DNA of 64,000 nt from CAZSSH01 sp964609825 (GCA_964609825.1 CAZSSH010000010.1:434001-498000); one strand, 5' to 3'. Shown: positions 34,633 through 43,694, numbered from the stretch's first letter. Notes: generated from the letters alone by a model not told the origin. Program-made: numbers and translations.

Positions 34633-35403
34633 ATGAGAGCAAAATTTACCCTTATCGAGTTGCTGGTGGTGATTGCCATAATCGCTATTTTGGCCTCGAT
34701 GCTGCTGCCAGCCTTAAACCGGGCCCGGGATGTTGCCAAAAAATCCCGTTGCATCAACTCAATCCGTCAAATGACTATGGCTAATTTGACTTATGCCTCG
34801 GACAACCGCGACGGCACGGTCCCGTTTCAGCAGGGCGCGAATACACGGTGGTTTAAAAATGATGCTTATATCCGCTATGTTGGTGTTTCTACCGCCACGG
34901 ACGACTTGGCGCAATGGCCCAAGTCATTTCTTTGCCCGGCGATTTTTCGCCCGGTGTCGACCTATGACCGGGGGACCAAAGATTTGGTTTCCCTATATTA
35001 CGGACTCATCAAAAACGACAACCCGGTGGACTCGGTGGTGCCCGGCAACGGTATGGGGTCGTTTTATAAATTGACCAAAGTCAAAAATCCCTCCGGCAAA
35101 TTCATGATTTCGGAGGCAACCAACGGCGGAACATTGAGCGTCTGGGGCAGTGACATCGCTGCCGCAAGCGGATATTGGAAATTTGTCAGCAATCCCCCGA
35201 CCTCCATCGAAACGTTTCAGGAAGTGGTCGCCTATCGTCACAATAATAATGAAGCAGTCAATGTCGGCTATTTTGACGGCCACACCGAGACCGAAAATTA
35301 CCGCAATGTCTCCTACAAGGTTAGCGGCTCCAATTCGGTGATCAACAGTGCCAAATTTGAGCCGTATTCGCTGGGGCGCAACTGGGGGGATATCAAATGG
35401 TAA
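34633..35403 (+). CDS. Type II secretion/type IV pilin-like pseudopilin with H-X-DG motif
   Basis: The prepilin N terminus MRAKFTLIELLVVIAIIAILASMLLPAL has a short leader before Phe and Glu at position 5 of the mature protein (given in parts: FTLIELLVVIAIIAIL and ASMLLPAL). The rest is a globular C domain with YRHNNNEAVNVGYFDGHTE near the end, a variant of the H-X9-DG motif with 11 residues between His and Asp. Such proteins occur in very large numbers in Victivallis and Lentisphaera. RBS AAGGAGG. The stop overlaps the GH2 gene by 7 bp. Confidence 0.9.
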   Translation: MRAKFTLIELLVVIAIIAILASMLLPALNRARDVAKKSRCINSIRQMTMANLTYASDNRDGTVPFQQGANTRWFKNDAYIRYVGVSTATDDLAQWPKSFLCPAIFRPVSTYDRGTKDLVSLYYGLIKNDNPVDSVVPGNGMGSFYKLTKVKNPSGKFMISEATNGGTLSVWGSDIAAASGYWKFVSNPPTSIETFQEVVAYRHNNNEAVNVGYFDGHTETENYRNVSYKVSGSNSVINSAKFEPYSLGRNWGDIKW

Positions 35404-38400
35404 AAGTTTTTTGGAGCATGACGGCGGCGCTGCTGGTGCTGAGCGTCGGCGCAGTGGATTTTTCCTCCTCGGATATCTATCAACCATACTTAAAAAGGAC
35501 TAACCTCTCAGGCGTCTGGAAGTTGAAACGGCTTGATAACAGTAAGGACAATCCGGTTGCCGAAGCCAAATATTTTTCCCATCAGACCAGTGACGGTGAC
35601 TGGGAGGAGGATGTGGTGCCCGGTGATTTGACCCGGCCCTACGGTGTCGCCGACAAGGACAATACACGAAAATTGTGGGGCGGGGTTACCTGTTTTCGCC
35701 GCCAATTTACTCCGCAAGTGTTGTTGGCAAACGAAAAGGCATATTTGCACTTTGACAACATTTTGGGCGAGGCTAAAATTTATCTCAATGGCAAATTGAT
35801 TTACGAAAAAAGCTTTACGCCGTTAAAGGAACACCGGAGTTGGCTGGATGCGTTTGAGATTGACGTCACCAAAGAGTTGTTGCCGAATCGCGTCAACACC
35901 TTGGCCGTATGCTTGTTTCACAACGGCGAACCGGTGGAGTGGGGTCGCGCCCGGCCGTCGGGGATTACCGGTCAGGTTTGGCTGGATGTCCGTCCGGCGG
36001 TGTGGGCCGATGCAATTTTAATTACGCCCCAGTCCAACTTGCGTGACGTCGAGTTTACTTGCCGGGTCAACGGCGGGACCTTTGACAAGTGGCGCGCTGA
36101 AGTTTTTGCCTGGCAGCATCCGGACAAAGTTGTCGCCACTGCAGAAATCACTCCCGGCAAACCGGGCTGGGCGCAGGGAAAATTTTTGCTCGACAACCCG
36201 CAGTTATGGAGCCCCGATTCGCCGTCTCTGTACGGCTTGGTGATCAAAAATGCCAAAAATGAAATTGTCGGCGTGCAGCGTTTTGGCATGCGCACTTTTG
36301 TCGTCAAGGACGGCAACTTTTTGCTCAACGGCAAACCGACGGCATTGCGCGGTTTATGCTGGGGGATTGAAATGATTACCCCCATGGGGCCGGCGGCGGT
36401 GGCCAATGACAAAGATCTTTTTCGCCAGTATTTTGCGATGTTTCGCGCCGCCAATGTCAATCATCTGCGCCTCCATACCTGTATGGTGCCGCCGGGCGGT
36501 TACGATATTTTGGATGAGCTGGGATTCATCATCACCGATGAGCTCGATTATCCCACCGTGTCCATTGAGGGGCCGGCGCGCGCCGACCATATCGTCAACG
36601 AAAATTTGGACAACTGCTGTGATAATGCGGGCAATTTAAAAGACGAATTCCGCGCCAAAGTCACCCGGCGTCTGGAGCAAAATTACTCGCATCCGTCAAT
36701 TTGCACCTTCAGCTTCGGCAATGAGATGCGTGATGAGAAGCGCGTGGCGGCGATGTTTCGCAATCTTTATGACCTCTATCGTTCGTCCGACCGGCAAAAC
36801 CGGCCGATCACCCCCTCTTCGGGGCGTTTTTGGAAAGACGCCGATAATATTGCCAGTCTCCAAAAAGTGGACAAGCTTGACTACATCGACACCCATGACT
36901 ACACCGGAAGCATCAACAATTGGCCGCTTGGTTATTGTCAAAACATTGCCGAAAAATTCATCCGCGAAGCCCGCAAATCCTACCCCGCCTTGCCGCCGGT
37001 GGTCAATGGGGAAACCGTTTACTTTGCCAACCATTATTATCCGTGGATGTATGACGCGATCTGGCCGAGTGAAGATGCCGCCGAGCCCGACTGGTCCAAG
37101 CTCATGTATGTCATGACCGAGGTGCAAAATAAGATGCCTGCCAACCGGATGATGTCCTTTTATTGGGCACGCAACTGGGGCTGGAGCAACTACAAATATC
37201 ACCGGGCCGAAGGGCGCGGCATTTATACCGAGCGGATTTTGGAAGTCAACCGCAAGCTATGGCCCGATTGGGACGGCTACGAGAATCTGAGCGGCGACTA
37301 TTTTACGCTCAATAATTCCCGTGATGGCTTTATCCCCAACGAGGCTTATCCTTATTTGCAAAAGGTCAACAGTCCCGCCATTGCCGTTTTTGACTACATC
37401 AGCCCCAACCGTTATACCGGAGAAACGATCAAGACCAAGGTCACGGTGGTCAACAACACCGAGTCCGACCTCAAGGCGGCCAAACTGCAACTTTCATTCG
37501 GTCAAACAATCGATATCGGCCCTTTGGCGCAAGGCGGCAAAAAGGTATTGGATTGTACCTTGGTCACCCCGGCGCAGGCCGGGCGTGCCAAGCTCGATTA
37601 CCGGCTCTTGGACGGCGACAAGTTATTGAGCGGCCGCGAGCTTTATTTTAATCTCCGCGATAAAATACAAGTCATTGCGCCCGTGATCACAGGCCGCAAA
37701 GTCGCTCTTTACGACCCCGCCGCGGTGCTCTTTGCCGGGCTCAAAAAAGAGAATACCACGCGGGTGCTGAAAGCTTTTCAGCTGCCGGTAACCGCGATTG
37801 ACAATTTTAACGACCTCAAAAATTATGATTTGTTGATCATTGGCACAAATGCTTTTGATGACAATTTGCGCAAAAATGCCAAACTCGTCCGCCAGTATGT
37901 CGAGGATGGCGGCCGGATACTCTGTTTTGAGCAAAGCGCCACCGGCCGGGTGCCGTTTTTGCCCGAGCTTGAGTTGTCGTTGGCCGGGCCGGGGCAATTT
38001 GCCGAAATTTTGCAGCGGCAACATCCGGCATTGGTCGGGCTTGTCCAGTGGGAATTTTTTAACTGGGGTCAAAAGGATTGGTCGGTCTACCGGGTGTTGC
38101 TTTTGCCGTTTTCGCCGGCGGCGCTGCTCGCAGGGGGCGACACCACCCAGTGGGGCTCGGATAAATTCGGCATGGCGGCCGCCCATGTCAAGGTCGGCAA
38201 GGGGGACATTATTTTTACCCAAGCTGAGAGCGTGCCCACCTTTGCTGTGGATTCGGCAAGCACCCAATTTACCCGCCAATTGCTGCAAACTATGCTGAAT
38301 GACGCGACCCGCGCCAATGCCCGCGACTTCATCAAGCTTGCGGTGCAAAATTTTGATTTTGACGAAGCCAAAGCCTTTTTTGTCCCGTTGACCGGAGCGG

Positions 38401-38954
38401 CCAACTTTGGTTTCGCCGATGAGACGGCCTATGACGGCAAAGGCGGCTTCCCGGATCAGGGGGCTGACAATGATTTGCGTAATTTCCCGACCGGACGGCA
38501 GATATTGGGCGGGGTACCGTTTGAAATTGCCGTCGGGGCCAAAAGTATGGTTGTTGTTTCGGAAAACCCCAAGTTGCATTTCCCGGCCAAAAGCGCTTTG
38601 ATCGAGGTCAACCGTTCGGCAGGAAAACTCTTTTTTGTTCATACCGGCGCCTGGATCGATCAAACCCGCGCGTTGCAAGTCGGCGGCTATACGGTTACTT
38701 ATGCTTCCGGCAAGACCGTGGATATCCCGGTGGAGAGTACGGTCAATATCTCCGACTGGTGGAGTGCTCCTAATAATTCAGTGACCGTCGCCCAGTGTGT
38801 CTGGTCGGGGCAAAACGGTCGCTCGGTGGTCGGCGTGTATGCCTTTATGTGGCGCAATCCGGCTCCCGGTGATGCGATTAAAACCATTCAATTAAGTGCC
38901 CGCAAGGACGCGGTGATCGGACTCATTGCCATAACCGGCGAAACAACCAAATAA
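35397..38954 (+). CDS. Secreted glycoside hydrolase family 2 enzyme with GATase-like and C-terminal binding domains
   Basis: 1185 residues. A signal peptide (MTAALLVLSVGAV region) is followed by the jelly-roll sugar-binding domain (about 30-200), an Ig-like domain (about 200-300) and a TIM barrel starting at KPTALRGLCWG. The acid/base Glu443 is in SFGNEMRDE and the candidate nucleophile Glu539 in VVNGETVYF. Further on lie an Ig-like domain, a class I glutamine-amidotransferase-like beta/alpha domain (DLLIIGTNAFDD, VEDGGRILCFEQ; about 780-970) and a ~190-residue C-terminal domain shared with the truncated gene at 1-1117. Beta-galactosidase, beta-glucuronidase or related activity; substrate unknown. 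Coupled to the pseudopilin upstream. Confidence 0.88.
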   Translation: MVKVFWSMTAALLVLSVGAVDFSSSDIYQPYLKRTNLSGVWKLKRLDNSKDNPVAEAKYFSHQTSDGDWEEDVVPGDLTRPYGVADKDNTRKLWGGVTCFRRQFTPQVLLANEKAYLHFDNILGEAKIYLNGKLIYEKSFTPLKEHRSWLDAFEIDVTKELLPNRVNTLAVCLFHNGEPVEWGRARPSGITGQVWLDVRPAVWADAILITPQSNLRDVEFTCRVNGGTFDKWRAEVFAWQHPDKVVATAEITPGKPGWAQGKFLLDNPQLWSPDSPSLYGLVIKNAKNEIVGVQRFGMRTFVVKDGNFLLNGKPTALRGLCWGIEMITPMGPAAVANDKDLFRQYFAMFRAANVNHLRLHTCMVPPGGYDILDELGFIITDELDYPTVSIEGPARADHIVNENLDNCCDNAGNLKDEFRAKVTRRLEQNYSHPSICTFSFGNEMRDEKRVAAMFRNLYDLYRSSDRQNRPITPSSGRFWKDADNIASLQKVDKLDYIDTHDYTGSINNWPLGYCQNIAEKFIREARKSYPALPPVVNGETVYFANHYYPWMYDAIWPSEDAAEPDWSKLMYVMTEVQNKMPANRMMSFYWARNWGWSNYKYHRAEGRGIYTERILEVNRKLWPDWDGYENLSGDYFTLNNSRDGFIPNEAYPYLQKVNSPAIAVFDYISPNRYTGETIKTKVTVVNNTESDLKAAKLQLSFGQTIDIGPLAQGGKKVLDCTLVTPAQAGRAKLDYRLLDGDKLLSGRELYFNLRDKIQVIAPVITGRKVALYDPAAVLFAGLKKENTTRVLKAFQLPVTAIDNFNDLKNYDLLIIGTNAFDDNLRKNAKLVRQYVEDGGRILCFEQSATGRVPFLPELELSLAGPGQFAEILQRQHPALVGLVQWEFFNWGQKDWSVYRVLLLPFSPAALLAGGDTTQWGSDKFGMAAAHVKVGKGDIIFTQAESVPTFAVDSASTQFTRQLLQTMLNDATRANARDFIKLAVQNFDFDEAKAFFVPLTGAANFGFADETAYDGKGGFPDQGADNDLRNFPTGRQILGGVPFEIAVGAKSMVVVSENPKLHFPAKSALIEVNRSAGKLFFVHTGAWIDQTRALQVGGYTVTYASGKTVDIPVESTVNISDWWSAPNNSVTVAQCVWSGQNGRSVVGVYAFMWRNPAPGDAIKTIQLSARKDAVIGLIAITGETTK

Positions 38955-38963
38955 GGAGCAAGT

Positions 38964-39728
38964 ATGAAAAAACTATCAATGATGATGTTGGGGTTGCTGG
39001 CCGCGGCCGCGCTCTCCGCCGAGGAGTACAAAAGCGATGTCTTTTCCGCCGAAATCGCCCCCAACGGAGTGATTAAAAATATAACAGGCTGCGGCGAATT
39101 GTTGATCCGGCAGACGTTTTTGGGCGGCAACAGCAATCCCGGCAAGGACAATCCCAAATTGGACGGGCGGTTTCTGCAAGTCGCCGATTACCAAAATCAG
39201 GCCAAGTTTGTTCGTGAGGGAGATACTCTTACCGTTACCGTGCAAGGGGTGATGAAGCAGTTGCGCGAGCAAAATCCGCTCAGTATGGAGTATCAGCAAA
39301 AAGTGGTGTTTACCCCGGCATTGATCACCTTTCACTACGAGGTGGTGACCAAGGATGAAATGCTCTCTGATTTTGTGTTGTTTCAGTCCTTGAGCGAAGT
39401 CCCGCTCTCAATGGGCGGACGCGGCTTTTTGAGCGTCAGCCGGGAGGATGTGGAGAAAACGGGGATCATCGCCAAAGATTACAAAGCTGAGGACAAAGTC
39501 AAATACCCGGCCTCCAAAAAGTTTGCGATTGCCACAACCAAGGGCGTGTTTACGGTCGCCATGGACAACGGTTGGATCAGCTTCAGCGACAGCCGCAGCT
39601 GGGGCGGCGATCACTTCCGATTGGATTTACAGCCCGATGTTTTTAAATGGACACCGGAGCTGCAAACGTACCCTGCCGGCAGTAAATTTGTTTGGGAATT
39701 TACCATGAGTTTTGAAAAAAGCGAATAA
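38964..39728 (+). CDS. Secreted protein of unknown function downstream of the GH2 enzyme
   Basis: Not recognised. A signal peptide (MKKLSMMMLGLLAAAALSA) and about 235 mature residues that look beta-rich, with repeated short strands (TLTVTVQGVMKQL, VVFTPALITFHYEVVT, FVLFQSLSEVPLSM, WEFTMSFEKSE). No cysteine pattern or catalytic motif stands out apart from one Cys in NITGCGELL. RBS AAGGAG, 9 bp after the GH2 stop, so it is the last gene of the pseudopilin-GH2 operon. A bidirectional terminator follows. A galactose-mutarotase-like or carbohydrate-binding beta-sandwich is possible but not supported by motifs. Confidence 0.7.
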   Translation: MKKLSMMMLGLLAAAALSAEEYKSDVFSAEIAPNGVIKNITGCGELLIRQTFLGGNSNPGKDNPKLDGRFLQVADYQNQAKFVREGDTLTVTVQGVMKQLREQNPLSMEYQQKVVFTPALITFHYEVVTKDEMLSDFVLFQSLSEVPLSMGGRGFLSVSREDVEKTGIIAKDYKAEDKVKYPASKKFAIATTKGVFTVAMDNGWISFSDSRSWGGDHFRLDLQPDVFKWTPELQTYPAGSKFVWEFTMSFEKSE

Positions 39729-39733
39729 ATTCC

Positions 39734-39783
39734 AAAAAAAGCAACCGGCCGGAAGTCAAACGATTTCCGGCCGGTATTTTTTT
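39734..39783. terminator. Bidirectional intrinsic terminator
   Basis: ACCGGCCGGAA (39744-39754) pairs perfectly with TTCCGGCCGGT (39765-39775), with seven A before it and seven T after it. It ends the GH2 operon on the plus strand and the rmlC-terminated transcript on the minus strand; the TAA of rmlC is within the T run. Confidence 0.93.
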
Positions 39784-40351
39784 AGAGATAATCTGGATTT
39801 AAGAGGTCAAACACCACCGCATCCTTGAGCCGGGGATTCACCGTATCTTTGGCCGAGAGAATGGCTTTGTCCAAAGGAATTTGCCAGTTGATATTGAGGT
39901 CGGGGTCGTTAAACGCAATCCCGCGCTCGTGAGAAGGCATATAAAAGTTGTCACACTTGTAGGCAAAAACGACTTCCTCCGACAACACGGCAAATCCGTG
40001 GGCAAAACCGCGCGGGACAAACAATTGGAGCTTGTTTTCGCCTGAGAGCTCAATGGCGAAGTATTGGCCGAAGGTTTTGGAGTTTTTGCGGATGTCGACG
40101 GCAACGTCAAGCACTTTACCCTCCATCACCCGCACCAATTTGGCTTGCGTATAGGGGGCTGCCTGATAGTGTAGGCCGCGCAATACGCCGTAGCGGGACT
40201 TGGACTCGTTGTCCTGCATAAAGTCGGCGGTGATCCCGTTTTCGGCAAAATTTTTGCGGTTGTAGCTTTCAAAAAAGTAACCGCGGTTGTCGCCGAAAAC
40301 TTTGGGTTCGACGACCAGCAGGCCGTCAATGGGGGTTGGGGTAATTTTCAT
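39782..40351 (-). CDS. rmlC: dTDP-4-dehydrorhamnose 3,5-epimerase
   Basis: A cupin epimerase in dTDP-L-rhamnose synthesis. RGYFFESYNRKNFAENGI, LRGLHYQ (catalytic His), VDIRKNSKTFGQY and VPRGFAHGFAVLS are family signatures. The start at 40351 (MKITPTP) overlaps the stop of the DUF790 gene (ATGA); a TTG at 40357 is rejected. 189 residues. It is the last gene of the minus-strand run that starts with the heat-shock genes and has no other rml gene next to it. Confidence 0.95.
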   Translation of the reverse strand: MKITPTPIDGLLVVEPKVFGDNRGYFFESYNRKNFAENGITADFMQDNESKSRYGVLRGLHYQAAPYTQAKLVRVMEGKVLDVAVDIRKNSKTFGQYFAIELSGENKLQLFVPRGFAHGFAVLSEEVVFAYKCDNFYMPSHERGIAFNDPDLNINWQIPLDKAILSAKDTVNPRLKDAVVFDLLNPDYL

Positions 40352-41526
40352 AGGCAAGTTGCTTTCTCATGATATTTGTTGTTTAACAATTGATGCACAC
40401 GCTCGACGCCGGGAAAATCCCGAAAAAGAAAGATCCGGTCGGCGATATTATGATAATTTTTTAACTCTGTTTCGTCCGCGATTGCGCGGTCGACGCCAAA
40501 GATGAAGCCCGGCAGGGCGTTGTCATTAAAATATTGCAAACGCTTATGCAGCGGCCCGTGGTGCCAACGGTGAAAAAGCTCAAGATGGACCACTGTCTTG
40601 CCGTGTTTGAAACTCAAGTCGGGGAACATGATCTCATTGCCGTCCAAACGGATTGCAGGCGTGTCGCCGGTGATTTCCCAGTCTTTGATTTTTTCTTTAA
40701 ACAAGCGGTGAAACATTTTGATTTCCTCTGGGACGAACGCCGAAAAATTGCGGTAATGCGACACCAGTTTAGCCGACTCGTCAAGTTTTAGCGTCGCCGC
40801 CTTGCCGCCGATTTTGATTTCGGCGGTCAAGCGCCACTGCGGCAAATCCAAAATCGCCGGGAAAAATGCGGCCAGCTGCAGCGCATATTTACGCGAATTG
40901 GCAAAAATACTGTAGGGTCCGCTGATTTGCATGGTGATCGTCTCCGCTTGCCGGATCTCCGCCAACAGCCGGAAAAACTTGAGGTACTTAAAAACTTTGC
41001 GGAGCTTTGCAGCATCCTCGTCGCCGATTTGAAAGTCGAGCGTGTTGGCATACAGCAACAAGCCTTGGACCAAAGCGACATTATAGCGCTGAAGCAACTC
41101 GGACGGATACAATTCATCAACTTGTTGCAGCGTCTCGTTTTCCTCCAGGTCGCCGTAAAGTTTGCCGGGGTTCAACGCCTGGCGGTAGGTCTCCAACGTC
41201 GTTCCTCGCTTTAACATTTTCGCTCCGGCGGTGAATGTTTCGCGCCGCAGTAACGCATAATCGCAACTTAGCGGGATCTCAAATTGACAGCGGTCCAAGA
41301 TGAGTTTATTGAGTCCCTGCGCCAATAACGTATCGGCGGCGCCTTTGACGATCAAATCAATATCTTCGGCAATTTCGCCCCGGTTTTTATGTTGACCGGC
41401 GCCATCGCGGTAAATCCCCAGCAAGCTTTGCGCCAAGCTCAAATGGTCGGGGGCCGCGGGATCGATAAAGTTGACCTTGACCGCGCCTCTGACGATTTTA
41501 TAACGCAATAACTCTTTGTTGAGCAT
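40348..41526 (-). CDS. DUF790 / Bax1-like nuclease-fold protein
   Basis: The N terminus MLNKELLRYKIVRGAVKVNF and DLIVKGAADTLLAQGLNKLILDRCQFE match the DUF790 pattern (given in parts: LLRYKIVRGAVKVNF and KLILDRCQFE). A central region with ISGPYSIFANSRKYA and a C-terminal restriction-endonuclease-like segment (EIMFPDLSFKHGKTVVHLE, then LFHRWH) fit the family described in archaea as Bax1, the nuclease partner of helicase XPB. No XPB gene is in the window. The start at 41526 follows GAAAG, 7 bp after the ABC stop; a longer frame would overlap the ABC gene. About 392 residues. DNA cleavage or repair is inferred from the family, not shown. Confidence 0.78.
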   Translation of the reverse strand: MLNKELLRYKIVRGAVKVNFIDPAAPDHLSLAQSLLGIYRDGAGQHKNRGEIAEDIDLIVKGAADTLLAQGLNKLILDRCQFEIPLSCDYALLRRETFTAGAKMLKRGTTLETYRQALNPGKLYGDLEENETLQQVDELYPSELLQRYNVALVQGLLLYANTLDFQIGDEDAAKLRKVFKYLKFFRLLAEIRQAETITMQISGPYSIFANSRKYALQLAAFFPAILDLPQWRLTAEIKIGGKAATLKLDESAKLVSHYRNFSAFVPEEIKMFHRLFKEKIKDWEITGDTPAIRLDGNEIMFPDLSFKHGKTVVHLELFHRWHHGPLHKRLQYFNDNALPGFIFGVDRAIADETELKNYHNIADRIFLFRDFPGVERVHQLLNNKYHEKATCL

Positions 41527-41533
41527 AAGACTT

Positions 41534-43225
41534 TCACATTTTGATGATTTGGTCGCATTTCTCAATGGTGCTTAAGCGGTGGGCGATGGTGATGATAGTA
41601 AGTTTGCCCTGCAAATTGTCCAACGCTTCGACAAAACTGTTTTCGGTCTGATTGTCAAGAGCACTGGTTGCCTCGTCCAAAACCAGAACCTCGGGGCGGT
41701 GATATAACGCGCGGGCAATCGCCAAGCGCTGGCGCTGACCGCCCGAGAAACGGTTGCCGCCCTCACCGCAGGACTCATTGAGCTGGAGGGGGAGTTCTCT
41801 GATAAATTGATCGGCCTGAGCGATTTGGAGGCATTCCCAAATGCGGGTTTGATCGATTTCGGCATCAGGCACTCCCAAGGCAATGTTGCGAGCCACGGTG
41901 TCGTCAAACAAAAAGATTTTTTGCGGCACATAGCCGATTTTGCGCTGCCACGCTTTGAGATTTTGGCCGATGTCCTTGCCGTCACATTTGATCGCGCCCG
42001 CCTGCGGGTACAACAACCCGAGCAAAATATCGATCAAGGTGCTTTTACCGCAGCCGGTGTGTCCGGTAATGGCGGTGCTGGACAGGTGTTTGATCTCCAT
42101 CGAAAAATTCTTGAGCACCCACGGCCCGTCATCCTGATAGCGGAACGAGAGATTTTCGACCGTGATCGCCGCCGCAAACGGTAAATCGCCATTCTCCGGT
42201 TTGGCCTCTGGCTTGATTTGGGTGATGTCTTTAAAGATGCTCTCCATAATCGGGCTGTATTGGCGGATCAACGTTAAATTGTAGTGAATCCGGCTGATTG
42301 AGGGGAGTAACCGGTACATGGCGACTACAAACAAAGTGAGTGTCATAATAATTTCGGTCGAACCCATGCCGTTGCCGACAAAAACGAGCAACGTCCCCAT
42401 CGAGAGCAAAATCACCGCTGACTCGATCGCGAGGCGCGGCAGCTGTCCGGCGGTATACAAGGTACCGGAGACATTGTTATGCATGACTTGGAAATGGCGG
42501 TGGCGGGCTTGAAAGTAGCTCTCGCAGTTTTCCACCTTAATCTCTTTGATCCCGTTGATGCTTTGGATAAAGGTTTTGATCAGATTTTCGCCGGCAAACA
42601 AGAGCTCGCGGCCTTTTTGGTAGTTGAATTTTTTTAACGGATAATAGATGGCCAGTAAAATCACCGCTGCGCAGAGTCCGGCAATAACCGTCACCTTGGG
42701 CTCGAGCAGCATCAGCAAGCCGCCGATAAAAACCACCACAAAACACTCGGACAAAACGAGCATAAAGGGCAGCATCACAAAATTGGTCATCTGGGCGTTG
42801 AGCGTTTGTTTGTTGACCAATTCGGCACTGTTGTGACGGAGGTGAAACAAATAATCGGTCCGGAGATAATTGGCAAAGAGCCGCGTCGCAAAATCGGTGC
42901 TTTTGCGATAAATAAAGCGGGTCTGCAACACAATTAAAAACAAAGTGTAAAGATTTTTTAACAAAAAGAATAAAATGACGATGCCGCACATGAGCATGAT
43001 AAACTGCATGCGGTCGCCCTCGGCGAAACGCTGATAAAAGTAGTGGAGAAAACGGTTCTTTTCCAAAATATCGGGGTTGGTAAACACCGCCGCGACCGGC
43101 ATCAGCATGGTCACTGCGGCAATTTCCAGCACGGCGCCGATCATCATCAAAATGACAATCAGCGTCATTTGGACTTTGTCTTTGACGCTTAACAAGACTC
43201 GGATTTTGTCCACTACATTTTTCAT
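41534..43225 (-). CDS. ABC transporter, fused permease and ATPase (exporter/flippase type)
   Basis: An N-terminal transmembrane domain of six segments (about 1-310) is followed by an ATPase domain with Walker A GHTGCGKST, signature FSGGQRQRLAIARAL, Walker B VLVLDEATSALD and H-loop AHRLST. The overall form resembles PglK/MsbA-type lipid-linked oligosaccharide or lipid flippases. The C terminus stops at CDQIIKM, about 30 residues short of the usual end (the IVE.G.H region is missing). Start overlaps smpB stop by 4 bp. Its place before rmlC suggests polysaccharide or O-antigen export, though the intervening nuclease does not fit. Confidence 0.9.
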   Translation of the reverse strand: MKNVVDKIRVLLSVKDKVQMTLIVILMMIGAVLEIAAVTMLMPVAAVFTNPDILEKNRFLHYFYQRFAEGDRMQFIMLMCGIVILFFLLKNLYTLFLIVLQTRFIYRKSTDFATRLFANYLRTDYLFHLRHNSAELVNKQTLNAQMTNFVMLPFMLVLSECFVVVFIGGLLMLLEPKVTVIAGLCAAVILLAIYYPLKKFNYQKGRELLFAGENLIKTFIQSINGIKEIKVENCESYFQARHRHFQVMHNNVSGTLYTAGQLPRLAIESAVILLSMGTLLVFVGNGMGSTEIIMTLTLFVVAMYRLLPSISRIHYNLTLIRQYSPIMESIFKDITQIKPEAKPENGDLPFAAAITVENLSFRYQDDGPWVLKNFSMEIKHLSSTAITGHTGCGKSTLIDILLGLLYPQAGAIKCDGKDIGQNLKAWQRKIGYVPQKIFLFDDTVARNIALGVPDAEIDQTRIWECLQIAQADQFIRELPLQLNESCGEGGNRFSGGQRQRLAIARALYHRPEVLVLDEATSALDNQTENSFVEALDNLQGKLTIITIAHRLSTIEKCDQIIKM

Positions 43226-43683
43226 CGTTTGACCATCCGCCGGATGTCGCGCTCATCCTGCCGCTTGCGCAAGTCGTCGCGCTTGTCGCCGTGGCTTTTG
43301 CCGTGGCAGTAGGCGATCTCGACTTTGACGAGGCCATGCTTGAGGTAGACTTTTAAAGGGATGATCGTCCCGCCTTTTTGGCCGAGCCACTGGGCGAGCT
43401 TGAGAATTTCATTTTTATGCAGCAGTAATCGGCGCTGCTGGCTCACCGCATGATTGTAGCGGTTGCCGAAGTCATAGCCGGAGATGTGCAAATTAACGAG
43501 CCATGCCTGATTGTTGGATATCCTGACATAAGCTTCACTCATATTGATTGCCCGGTCGCGGCAGCTCTTTACTTCGGTGCCCACCAGTTGGACGCCCGCC
43601 TCAAAGCACTCGATGATCTCATAATCATGAAACGCTTTGCGGTTGTTGGCCAGTACCGGATTTTCGGGGTTTTTTCGGGGCAT
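43222..43683 (-). CDS. smpB: SsrA-binding protein SmpB
   Basis: Binds tmRNA and delivers it to stalled ribosomes. Marks are NRKAFHDYEIIECFEAGVQL, GTEVKSCRDRAINMSEAY, RRLLLHKNEI and a basic C-terminal tail KRDDLRKRQDERDIRRM that follows the mRNA channel. Length 153 is normal. 11 bp after dnaJ and 4 bp overlap with the ABC gene. The tmRNA gene (ssrA) is not in the window. Confidence 0.96.
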   Translation of the reverse strand: MPRKNPENPVLANNRKAFHDYEIIECFEAGVQLVGTEVKSCRDRAINMSEAYVRISNNQAWLVNLHISGYDFGNRYNHAVSQQRRLLLHKNEILKLAQWLGQKGGTIIPLKVYLKHGLVKVEIAYCHGKSHGDKRDDLRKRQDERDIRRMVKR

Positions 43684-43694
43684 ACAATGTCTTT

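Noticed and set aside
37623..38678. 351-codon minus-strand frame inside the GH2 gene
   Set aside because: No recognisable domain; the plus-strand GH2 reading is supported by domain order and catalytic motifs.
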